Positions 1-11,800 of a DNA stretch of 64,000 nt are shown in pieces; within the stretch, counting starts at the first letter, position 1; every line of letters starts with the position of its first letter. Made by a program: the position numbers and the translations under genes. The DNA is from Membranipora membranacea (Eukaryota > Bryozoa > Gymnolaemata > Cheilostomatida > Membraniporidae), in contig OU612065.1 in assembly GCA_914767715.1 (NCBI GenBank), positions 14,324,001-14,388,000 of the forward strand, written 5' to 3'. The notes beneath the pieces were generated by a model. It worked only from the letters and a program-made list of their open reading frames with translations. It made no database searches and was not told the origin of the DNA.

Positions 1-299
1 TCATATATTATTACCAAAGCCTAATGGTGTCAACTCAAATCAACCATGCCTGACATACCATACCATGCTTGTATAACACATGCACGAAACGTGCAAATGC
101 ATAAACTTCGTTGAAACGTGCATGATGAGAACATACACTTTGTTTTGAAGAGGCGGAGCCAAGATTTTAAAGAGCCAATCAATATCCAAAAATATGTCAA
201 CAAAGGATTACTAGAACAGCTGGTGGTATTATATTTGGGCAAGGTCATTTCGATCAAAATAGTAAAAATCAAGTTTTGATGAATTATAATGCAACCAAC

Positions 300-998
300 C
301 TTGCAATCCATAAGGGCAACAACATTCTCATGTTGTAAGCTTGACAACTCCTACAAAACAATGAAATATTGGATGATACCCAACTTTCCGAAGTATATGA
401 AAACAATATTATCACATTTAAAACCCAGTCGCCATCGGGCAGCATCTAAATCCACAAAAACTTATATAATGTGAACTATGAGCTTTCCAACCATGGGGTC
501 AGGATCACAAGAAACTAGACAGTGTATCAGTCAAGGAAGAGATTTAAGCTAAGAAGAGCTAAGAGTTGGGGCGCTAACACGACAGTATGACAAACCTTGA
601 GTATTTTGATTTCTTTACTGAGTAGTGCTTGAGATTTGGCAATGTTTTTCTTTGTTATGCTCTTGATCGCCACAGTAGATTGAGGACTCTAAAATAGATG
701 GAGAGAATCAGCATCTATCAGAGCAGATTCATTCTATGGTGTAATATTGATTTTTTGAACAAGTGATTCACAACATAATTTTATATCTCAATAGTCGAAC
801 AGCTGAAACAAGTTAGACAAAATGAGTGCATTCATTACCTTCGTCTGAAGTTTTCACACTTGGACATTACATTTCAGTTTAATTAGCACACCATGGTGCT
901 TCCCTTACCTTTCTCACTCTGCCCTTGAACACAACGGCAAATGCTCCGTGTCCTATGAGATCACGTTTGCTATACTCATACTCTCCTAGCTGCTCCAT
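300..998 (-). CDS. ULK: ULK1/ULK2-like autophagy kinase, N-terminal exons only (partial)
   Basis: Serine/threonine kinase of the Unc-51/Atg1 family, which starts autophagy. Three exons are seen: 909-998 (30 codons, start at 998), 596-688 (31 codons) and 300-350 (17 codons), all phase 0 with GT-AG borders. Exon 1 begins [20 protein letters not shown] and carries the glycine-rich ATP loop [11 protein letters not shown]. Exon 2 holds the ATP-anchoring lysine in TVAIKSI and the start of helix C. Exon 3 reads [17 protein letters not shown], like vertebrate ULK1 at this place. The catalytic HRD and DFG motifs lie beyond the left edge, so the gene is cut by the window and not broken. ULK1 and ULK2 cannot be told apart from 78 residues; invertebrates usually have one gene. 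It diverges from the AKAP1-like gene about 2.25 kb away. Confidence 0.92.
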
Positions 999-3252
999 TT
1001 TATATCCAAAGATTTAGTCAGCTACCAGAATTGAGATGGTTGATTGCGGCTTTGTTTTGAGAGGTGGACACCTCAACACAATGTTGGTTCATTTCTTAGT
1101 GATTCTAATTGATCATCTTCACTGAAAGTAAAAAAGGAATAGAACAGTTAAATAATCTGATTATTCCGTTGATTTGGATGAAGCAAAGACGGGGACCTGG
1201 ATCCATACGTTCCACTGATTCTTATCGAAAGGCCGTTATTGATTTCGAGATGCTTTGACTGAGAGAAATATGAATATAACATGGTAACACAGGAAGCTTG
1301 GAATCCATCGTAAAAGAAACATACGCAGTAGTCCATCTAAACACAGAAACATACCAAACATGCACAGCTGACAAAGTCTCACAGAACATGTTTGATGCAT
1401 TGCCATTAGCTAGATTTATCAAAAATTATAAAGCTTTAATACATACACAAGCATTTCATTCATCAAAATACTTTCATAGATAAATAAGGTTTTGATGTAG
1501 GACCGAAAAGAAACCAGATAGAGAATGAGCGGACGATTAAGCTCCACCGTTTTGCCCAACTATGGTCATTATGTTTTGACGTCGGTCACTTGAAAGGTGT
1601 GGTTGTAGTGTGTTTGAAGTGTATGTAAGTTTCAGGAAAGTTAACATAATCATATCCTATTTGACATGCATGCAACCCATAATAAGAGTGTCATCTACTA
1701 ACTAAGCCTACTTGCAATGAAAACATGCTGTACAGATATTAAACCAACACCAAAGGCCAGAGACTTTAACTAAAATACAAGATGCTTGTAGAAAGAGGAC
1801 TAGCTGCATATAGAGCAGTAGAAAATGAGAAGCTGAGAAGACTAGTTAAAAACTGTCTACAGTAACAAGTACAACAACAACTACAGTCTACACACACCCT
1901 CACAAGTCACAGCCAGTCTCACTGCTGACTTAGTTAGTAAAGTAAGTAATACTAATAGTTGGAAAGAATGTCAATCAAGGCATACTATTTAGTATTTACA
2001 TATCAACAACAATGTTTTACTTACTGCAAATGAAGAGGTCACTTGGATTCAGTTTGCTTGTTCTGAGGGATTGTCTAGAGTCCCTATTACAGTATGTTAT
2101 TTCAGTCACTCTCTCCTCTATGAGAATTTGTTATAACTGAACTGCAAGGCAAAGGGTCAAAATGAAACTCTTTTATGGAACCGTCTCACTCACTATGATC
2201 TATAACTACGCACCAATATGATTCATCCGTTCATTTACCACATGTCGGACTACTTTTTAAATTGAGTTTCACTCTCTTCCCTTGCAACGAGAAAGAAGGA
2301 AAAAAGACTGCAATGTTGTAATTGAAAAGATTATTCAAGCAAATATAAAGACAACAGGGAATGTTATGTGTAAGTACCAGAGTCAATATGTAGAAGGCCA
2401 TTAATAGATGAACAGAGCAACAACTCAACTGGGGTAGAACCGCTTATTTATCATTATTATTTATAATAATCAATCAGTGACTGACTGTGAGTGACTAACT
2501 AACTAAACTAGCTACTTACTTACTGTTAGCTACTAGCTATTGAGGGTGAATTTCGAGTTGAGTATAGTCATGTTGTAGGAGACTAAACTAGCTAGACCAA
2601 TGAGTGTTATTGACACTTTCCTTGCTAGCTAGGCTAGAGTCAGGAATTATTATAGTTACAGTTGAGTTAGTGTGGTCACTTAATCTCATCTTTCTTTTGT
2701 TCTGTGACTCGACTGTCATTTGGATTCTAGACATGCATTGAATACCTTAATCATTTTTTAGCTCTAAAATGTTGATTTGATTGTCATGAATTTTCATATA
2801 ACACTCTTACTCCTCTCTCTGGTAGCTGGTCAGTGCAGACAGCCTGCCCAGGCTAAATCACTGGATGAACTTTCTGCGCTCAAATTCTTTTACATAATAA
2901 TAATGAATGGATAAATGCACACACTGAACAATCTAGATCATGGATATCCATGTTCTGTTGGTAGCTTTTTAAAAATGAGGGATTCGTTTTTCCCCTGGCT
3001 AATTATGACTGATATATATGCAAGCGTATTGCTATTGTGTGAGATTGTCCTTGTGTGGTATGTCGGACATGTGATTTAAGAAAGTTGGTTGACAATTTTA
3101 AGAAACTTGTTTAAGGGAATTGGCCTTGTTAATTCACTTCACTCTCTAGAACACACCAATGAGATCCGGTCAATATAAAGGAACACAGAGGAATTCACAG
3201 GACTAATTATTAAACCTCTCTTTTTTAGAAATAAGCCATCTAATCAGCTGTA
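999..3252. other. Intergenic region between divergent ULK-like and AKAP1-like genes
   Basis: About 2.25 kb without a supportable coding exon. It must hold the 5' ends and promoters of both flanking genes. A likely splice acceptor (pyrimidine tract ending in TTTTTTAG at 3221-3228) lies 24 bases before the AKAP1 start, so that gene probably has an upstream non-coding exon. No repeat or RNA gene was recognised; the short open frames here look random. Confidence 0.6.
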
Positions 3253-6200
3253 ATGGATTCAACTAGAACGAAAATACTGACTGTAGTCGGTGTATCACTT
3301 GGGACTACATTAATCGCATGGGTTGTTTACCAATCGCTATTCAAGAAACCTCTGAAAAAGAGAAAGAAGTCTATTGACAAAAAGCCTGTCGAGGACACTC
3401 AAGATAATTCCATTCAGGGCAAAACCACTCATCAACCGAATGAACCATCTCAAAATGCAGATACACAGATCTCACCACCATTTGAGTTCAGTATGAAAGC
3501 TAATTTTCCCGATGATGAAGATGTACCGGAGGCAGACAGATCACATGAGATTATGCCTGGTGCAGAAAACAGTTTCATTGAAGATGAAGGCCCTGAACTC
3601 TGTGTCGATAGATTTGTTATTGAAGAGGATATCATAGCTCCACACTCTGTCGAGACAGCACTCTCTGCTCCTCCAGTGGTGATCAACCTTGACGATACTG
3701 TTACATTAAACAGCTCAGATTTATCAAGTGATGCTGGCTCTCAAACAGGAGTGGATGATACTTTCCCTGACGATAGTGATATCATCATGCTGGATGATAG
3801 TGATATAACAGAATTGTTGATCGGACATGCCCAGAAAGAATCTAATGCTCAAGAGAGTGATGTTGCTGGTGATGCCAAAACAGAAGAATGTAGCTTTGAC
3901 AGTGACATTATTGAAGTACCCATTGTCCTTAAAAATGAATCTCCAATGACGTATGCACTGCCACCAAACGGAATTGAGGACGTGCCAAGCAAAGATCTCA
4001 AAGATGAAACCGACAACACATCAGTTACTGAGCCAGCTGTGGTGCATGAAGAAGTTGTAATTCAATCTGATTCTGTCACACAGCTGAACGCCAGCCTGGA
4101 TGAGATCGAGAAGAATATGGCCACTCATTCCCAGCCCTGTGCTGTCCAAGAAGAGGTCACTCAGCAAAAAGTTACACTTCAAGAGAGTGAGAACTCAGGT
4201 GTATCTGCCTCCATGGATGATTCAAGAAATAGTGATGATAGTGTGAATGGGTGTGAATCAGTCACCACTGATTCTGGCATTGTGTTGTCAACCAATGCAC
4301 CAATCATATCTAGAAACATTGAAGGGGATGAATCGCTACAAAAGGAGTCTGAAAGGACAAGTCAGCCGACTGCAGATGTAAAACCACCAAATGGAAACCA
4401 TCAAGCGCTCTCGCCAAACAGCAACGTAAGTTTTACTTCCATGCAATGTTTTGAACATGGAATATTAAAATTGTGCCCTATGATTCGCATAGATAACCAC
4501 AAAGTCTTAATGGGACGTTACTTCTAGGAGTTGAACCAAGGATGTTTTTGCCTCAATTTAGGCTCTGATTTGATTTCTGTTACAGGGAATCCCAATCAAT
4601 TCTGCTACTGATTCTGAAACCAAGCTTTCATGTGGTGGTGGCTCTGTCTCCGATTCTAAAACCGCTGAACCAGTTCTAGTTAATGAAAAACCAACATCCA
4701 CCGAACAAGTCCAAGTCGAAATAAAAACATCACTGACAAAACCGTTAGAAACCAAGCTGCCAACCTCACCTAAAGAACACAAAGTGACATCCCCTGGTGC
4801 TGAGAAAAAGCCATCAATTGTGTCACCTTCAGCAGCCACAGAGGTAATTTCTTTTTTTATTACATGCCGTCATTTTGACAACTTAATGCTGATTTATTTT
4901 CAGCAGATTATGTCTTCATATATGTCTTTAAACTATGTCTCATTAGCAGCATCGCCTAGTCCAAATGGGAAGCCTGCACACATCAAATTGTTTGATCCCA
5001 GGACAGTGTATGAAAACACAATTTTTTGACCTTTGTGGTAACGCTGTCCAACATTTGAGTAGAGTTCATCCAACCCAGTTTCATTCTTGACATGTCTAAC
5101 AGGTCATTTCACTAAGTGTTACGTCAATGTCTGTCTACCTTAGGCTGCTATGGTATGATATGGGTCGCATCTTATCTTCTATCCACCAGAACGGCTCTGC
5201 TAGTGGTAGTCAGCTAAAGAAGATGGTATATAAATTTCTTATTCCTGAGACGCTTTGTGGGCTGTTTATTGGAAAGAGCGGGCGAAATATTTCAGCTTTG
5301 AAGCAGGAAACTAACACTAACATCAAGATTGGAAGGGAGCCGGTTCTATCTACTTTTAGGTATTGTACTGTAGAAGGTAGGTTACTCTTCATCATTCTGA
5401 ATCCGTCATCCCTCTTTGAAACCATTTTTTGTCTGCATATCCAAATTAGGGCGTAATGTTTTCATGATAATATTTTAATTTCTATCCTCCTTACCAGGAG
5501 GGTAGCGTAGCATTGGATCCTCGGGGCAGTGTACAAATAACATACACCGAATAAATATGTGCTATCATGAATTTGTGATAACTATTATAGGTAATGAGCG
5601 CAATGTACAACGCGCGTTACGTGCTATAAAGAAACGGTACCCAGATGTGGATACTACTAGTGTAGATCAGCTTGGAATATCCACCGCAGGCTTAACCCTC
5701 TCCTCTGATCGTATGCAGGTCTGTAGAACTTAGGCTATAATGAAATGACCATACAGAAGACTCATGACATTAGTCTATCACACCTTACCACGTTTTAGCT
5801 TTGGAGTTGATTTATTGTCTATATATATATTTATATATACAGTTCTACTATACATGTATGTGGGCATTTTCTGGTATTTTTGCAGGCATTTTGGCATCCT
5901 ATGATGTCATAAGAATAGTAATATTATATGCTTTGTAATGTATATAATTTATGTTGCTCCCGTAATCATGTAATGATGATAAAGATAAGATGAATATTAG
6001 GGCATACCTTTAATTAGCCCTTTTCTACAGCAAACTAAGTATCAGGCAATCACAGTGATAGGCCTCATTAATGGGGTATAATACTGTTGAACTAACTCTT
6101 CTGCTATAGGATGAAAACACTATGTTACTATGTGAATATTTTTGTTATAGTTGCATCTCCCTATGGGTGTACTGATTGATGTGGTTGTATCTAACTGCGT

Positions 6201-7733
6201 CAATGCCGGCCACATATTCGTACAACAGCCAACGCATCCAACCTTTAACTCTTGGCAGAGGCTGGATGATTGCATGAACAGCTGTTACGGTGATGGTGCC
6301 ACATCACCCCCTCTACCAACTAATATTGATGGTGAGCAAACTAAAAAGTCAACACATTTAAACTGTCTAAGGTGTTGTACCTTAACAGCTTGCCATCTAT
6401 CAAATCATTATGATTATCAGTATATTGAAGTTGAAACACATCTATTAGAGTTTGGAACATTCTACCTGATGAGATGAATGGACATAATTATCCAACATTA
6501 TTGGTGAGTTGTCTCCTTCTTTCAATGTGAGCAAATAACTTCTATTCCCCATATTCCGTTATTTATCACATAGATATCTCACTATTTTATAGACAGCATC
6601 TTATGTGTGGCCCCCATGAACGGTCGATGGTATCGAGCACAGGTCATGAGTTTCAGTGAGGATCGTTTCCAGTGTGAGATTAAGCTCATGGATATGGGAG
6701 GATACGCCTCAGTACAGACTGATCTACTCAGGCAGATCAGAGAAGACTTCCTAAGTCTGCCATTCCAAGCGGTGGAATGTTACCTAGCCAATGTGGAGCC
6801 ATGTAAGTTGGTCTTTGTTAGACTTTAACGAATTTGAGCGTTCTACAGTCATTGTAACTGTTGAATGTGCATCTGTCAATAACCCTGTAACAATTGAATG
6901 TGTATGTGTCAATCAAGAACAACATTATATAATGTGCTATTCTGATAAATATGGTGGACCAAAATATGGCGGTACCATGTGATATACGATATAGCATTAT
7001 TTGTAATGGTAACACATGAAATGGTGATTTTTACAATGTGTGACTCTTGCAATAGTTTGAGTTTCGTTCCATCAGTGAATTCGTATTGGGATCATTTTCT
7101 TACTTTAATATAGTGGACGGGGTAGCCTATTCAGCTGAGGCTACAGATGCCTTGTTAGCCATGACGTCGGGACAGGTGGTGCAATGTCAACCAGCTGCAG
7201 TTGCTGAGAATAATGTACCCTATATTCATGTTCTCGCCCAGCGTGATCACCAGGTAGGCATTACCAAATAGATGTAATCTGATTTTGTTTGGCTAAGAAA
7301 AACATACTTGCTCGAAAATGTTTACCTGTAAACATAGTGACTCTCACACCATTTTTGATACGCAGCATACTATGATGATCCAGAAAAATAAACCGACATT
7401 TGAGAGGTTGAAATATTGGAGAAGAGAATGGTTACGATTAAGACCTGGTGTCATACAAACTGTGTTTCATGTTCAAAAAAGATCTATTGAGTTATAGATT
7501 ATTATATTTGGTCCCTAGCGGTTCTTGGGCATTCAGTTAGTACTAAGCTTTATTAAAATGGGAAAATGCAGTCATCATAGTGAGGATGCTTTTTCATTGC
7601 TCAACAGGAAAGGTATCATATTCCATGTCTCCTTTCAATTAAATAATTATTGTGGTTATCATTTTAGGCGTATGTGGTAAATAGAGAGCTGGCAAATCAG
7701 GGTCTGGTAAAATGGTACAACATGTCTGAGTGA
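3253..7733 (+). CDS. AKAP1: AKAP1-like mitochondrial A-kinase anchor protein (KH + Tudor)
   Basis: Scaffold of the mitochondrial outer membrane that in vertebrates tethers PKA and mRNA. Exons: 3253-4425, 4586-4843, 4904-5005, 5190-5376, 5591-5718, 6151-6331, 6593-6802, 7114-7253, 7668-7733, giving about 814 residues (human about 900). Residues 7-28 are a hydrophobic anchor followed by KKPLKKRKK, a typical outer-membrane signal anchor. A long acidic Ser/Thr-rich region follows. The KH domain begins near KFLIPETLCGLFIGKSGRN with the GKSG loop and spans exons 4-5. The linker reads GVLIDVVVSNCVNAGHIFVQQ, as in AKAP1. The Tudor domain contains NGRWYRAQV, LMDMGGY and LRQIREDFLSLPFQAVE. The end, ANQGLVKWYNMSE, matches the family C-terminus. 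I could not identify the PKA RII-binding helix in exon 1. Exon 3 and the start of exon 4 are the least certain borders. Confidence 0.9.
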
Positions 7734-8266
7734 ATGATCAACTTAGTCTTAGAAGCTGTGCAGTGATTGTATTATCCTCATTTAGTGTGTTACCAAAATT
7801 GCTGCAATTTGTACATATATCTGAATGCCTCTCATTATTATCTCATGTTGCCAAAATTTGACTTTTTCAATTTTTCACGAACCAAGCATTTACCAGGATT
7901 GTCCCATCATGATTATATTGTATGTTGGATGGATTTAAGGTCATACACGCTGTACTATGCATTTCACACTTAGAAAGATGGATACTCCAATATCGCATTG
8001 CACCAATGTATATTGTCCAAGCTTCCGCAAACACATTTATTTTTGTCTATAGAATTGTAAATCTAAAGCTGCTTTCAGTTGTTGTCTGTCTAAATGTGTA
8101 TATTGATATAGTAAACTCATTATTGCCATAAAATATAGTTGACTACTGAAAAAAAAAGATTTGAAAGTGTCTGGCAGTTATTAATTAAAGTTTGAGATTC
8201 ACAACAAGTTTACAGTAAAGGTGAAAAACTTGCTGAGTGGTTTGTTATATTATGGCTGTGAAGTAA

Positions 8267-8272
8267 AATAAA
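8267..8272 (+). terminator. Candidate polyadenylation signal of the AKAP1-like gene
   Basis: AATAAA about 530 bases after the AKAP1 stop, in AT-rich sequence before the convergent B3GLCT gene. It is a motif match only; other weaker signals lie nearby. Confidence 0.35.
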
Positions 8273-8708
8273 AGCCAACCAAAGATGCAGCCACACTTAG
8301 AAACCAAAAGACTGCTATTTGTTAGTGATTTATTTCAGCACTGGCTGGATTATTTTTCTATCCTTGATATTGTCTCATATTTTATATCCCAATCCCAACT
8401 CCTGTAGGCCAAGAGAAATAGCACTTTCTAATACTCCATTCTGTGCAGATTCTGTTTGCCATACCATCAATCTATGGTTTCTCAAGTGAGGCACATTTTG
8501 TAGCATATCAGCTCAGTAAAACTGAGTCTATTTTGAGCAGGTTTGAGTATTTTAAAAATTAAGTATGGTGTGTGGCATTTGAAAGTGGAGCACCGTAGCA
8601 ATACAGTTTTTAGCGCCAATAAAATTGCCTTCAGAGAAAAGAAAAGATAAAATGAGGCTGGAATGTCTATGAGACATCTCACCTTACCGGTTGAGCAAAG
8701 GATAAGGA

Positions 8709-8753
8709 CTAGCCTGTATTGGCAAGTTCTATAAAGCTTGTCAGACAGGCTAG
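8709..8753. repeat. Imperfect inverted repeat (hairpin) between two convergent genes
   Basis: CTAGCCTGT on the left pairs with ACAGGCTAG on the right, and inner blocks GCAAG and CTTGT pair too, around a roughly 10-base loop. It lies in the shared 3' region of AKAP1 and B3GLCT. It may be a transposon-end remnant or a foldable 3' UTR element; nothing in the sequence decides. Confidence 0.5.
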
Positions 8754-8861
8754 CTCATGACATGTCATAGAACTTAATTTGAAGTAAGTTATTCACTAAA
8801 AGTTGTTTCATATCACAACAACTTGTCAGCAATCATTCAAACTCAGCGACATGGCGCAACA

Positions 8862-11800
8862 TCAAAGTTCAATGTGAAGTGGACCTTCTTTCTCTACAGT
8901 TAGCCCAAGCCACTCTGAAGCTACCTTTTCCGGTATATCCTCGTTGTACTTGTGGAATGATATTGCATAATCCTTCTGAGATTTGAGGTATTTTTCTGCA
9001 TAGGTAGATGGTGGAGCCTGCATGAATAAATTAGTATATAACAAAAATAAAAAATTGAGACAAAGTCACCACCACAGTGCAGACACAAAATATTTATCTT
9101 TGTAGGTTACAAGTCACATACAAAGCTTTCATCTGTTCATAATATTAATGTTATATTTAGTCTTTACTATCAACAGCATTGAAATTTCTACCAATTTAAC
9201 AGAACCATCGCGCTCTCCAACTGCACAACGCTGCAGGAATTGTGTCAGAGGATCTATTCACTGACTCATTCAAATCAATTTTTACTCTAGCTACAGCAAT
9301 TTTGATAAAGGAGATATTCATAGCCATCACTCACCTGATGGAACAGCGGAGAATGTAAAACAGGAATATTCAGCCTTTTAGAGAACATGCCCATCATCAT
9401 ATCGTCAGGGTTATCATCAGCTGCACATTTGTGTCCAGATTTGATAACTGATTTTATAGCGGCCATGTTTAACACCGTACTGAAGAACAGCAATAGAAAA
9501 TAATACAGTTGACAGTTCATGCATATTGTTTAATAAACTCATTAATTGATTGTTTGTTGGTATTGGGTTTCTGATAACGTGGTAATAAAGAGTAGCAGGG
9601 TAGGAGCAGACCTAAAAAAAAGCTATACTACAATCTACCACCAAGAAAGATGTGTAGCGCTTTAAGCAAAGCATACTCAATTAATAAAGAATGCGCTTCC
9701 AACTCACCCACCACCTCCAGTGATATAGTCATAGCCATGAGTATGGGATCGAAAACCGTATCTCTCTCCCAATACGACGGGTGTCTCTGTACTATAACAA
9801 GTCAGCAGCTTTACAAGGCGGCTCACGCTAAAAGACAAACAGGCATTAATGCAAGGCTGGCCTCAATGATTATAGTGTTGATATAATAATATTTCAAGAA
9901 ATAGTCACATAAAGCTGAGTATTCATGAAAATCAGATCGTCCATTTAGTCTCTAAATTTGACATGCAGCTAAGGCATTATAGAGCCAGCAATGGACTGTA
10001 GGGGGTTGGTGTAGGGAATTGGGACCACTTTCTATCACCGAAATGGCAGTTCTCAGCTAGGTGACTTTGACAACATATCTGAATGTTCAAAGTCAATGTC
10101 GAAGATTTCACCACGTACTTCATTATGGTGTCATCATCAACAATAATGACCCATTTCTTGCTGCTGATATGTTCATTTGAGTATGCTCTTTTGAGTATGG
10201 CCATAAACTTGGCACAATGTCCTGGAATATGAAAATAAAACAAAGATATTATTTATAATGGGCACTGGGGAGGAAACATGTTAGGAAAGGAGTTTGGTTA
10301 GGGCGTACTGGAAGATTTATATATGGATATTTAAGAGTTATATGCTCATGATTAATGAGAGCACAACTTAAAAGCTGGATATTTGCATTGATATTTTGAA
10401 TTTTAGAACAGTAATTATTTCATTCTTTGTCATTGTCATCAAGGAGTTGCTAAAATAAAACTGTAAGACGCAGAGTTATGGAAACTCAATCCATATATTG
10501 AGCATCCTCAATACCACATAAAAAGCATAACTGTTATGTAGTGATAAGCTGATACTGTTGACATTTTTCATAGTTGTACATTTGATTTGAATTATACATA
10601 TATCTATTTTGCTCTATAAAATAACTCGAATTGTTTGAAAATTTGAACTAGCATGACAAATCTGTCCAGCCATACCCTGTTAATTCTACCAAAGCCTCAA
10701 AGGTTGATGAAATAAAAATCCACTAGCATTTATTTCGAATGAAATTGAGGATATTTATTAATACTGTAATAGTTCGAGGCTTACCTCGCTCCGTGTTGGG
10801 TGCATCAATCTTCACCGTAGGTATAGAGTTGTCTTCCTTTTCACTGCAATACTCCAAATTCTTCACTCCATTCGTCCAAAGGCGCTTTTGCAATGGAACT
10901 AGGGAATAAAGAACGGTATCATAAAGAGTTCCTGGGGTTTTCAAGATCTAAAGTGATGGACATTTGAATCTCTCAGGATTAACTTGCTTACCACTCTCAC
11001 TCACATAACTCCTCCTCATGAATCAAGCTTATTCCAAACAGGGTTGCAACACAAATAACACATTAAGTAGGTATTCAGAGTTTAATCTTAATCTTTAATC
11101 TTTGTACACATCATATTTTAGACAAAATGAATAAACAAACGTGTGGATGATATTTTGGTCACAGTCAGTAAAAATGTGTGCGTGAAAACTAACATGGTCA
11201 CACAGTTGCACACGCTGAGAGTATGTCATAACGAAAATACAATTATCTATTAATTATGGGAAATTGTTAGTAAAAGCTAAAAAATTTGATAAGGAGATGA
11301 ACATTGTATTTATGAATCACTCTTTCCTTGCCTGTAAGTGACATTGATTTAAATAATGAACATGATTTTTGACCAGAGTTAGATAATTTGACATACCTCT
11401 GGAGTCGTGGAAGACCTCACCAGTTTTAACCAGGATAAATATGTCATCCACTGTGATTGCTTTATGAGCACTGCTAGCTGGCTGAAAGAAATATGAAAAT
11501 AAATCTCAGAGAAACATCTAGGTATTTACCGTCCACGGCTAATAAACTTCACTTCAACAATCACAGTTCCACAGTGATAGATCAATTAAGGTTCACGCTA
11601 GACTGGCATTTTAAAAAAAACTTAGATGGAAGTCTGTCTGTGAAACAACATTACAGCTGAAACTACTGAAACTTCAAATTTATCTACGGTTTTCAGACTC
11701 ATATAGAATCGCTTGCTGACACCTCAGGCATTGAAGTGATCAGCAAAAAATATGCTAAGCTGTCATAAAGTCACACAAACTCACACAAATCATCGACTGA

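Larger units (their letters stand above)
7734..8861. other. Convergent intergenic region (two 3' ends)
   Basis: About 1.1 kb between the stops of AKAP1 (+) and B3GLCT (-). It should hold both 3' untranslated regions. The one structured element seen is the imperfect hairpin at 8709-8753. No coding exon is recognisable. Confidence 0.55.

Noticed and set aside
9791-9791. Alternative acceptor (TTGTTATAG) inside B3GLCT exon 8
   Set aside because: Using it removes the conserved SRL-x-x-LL-x-CY segment present in the family; the acceptor at 9828 (TGTCTTTTAG) restores it in frame.
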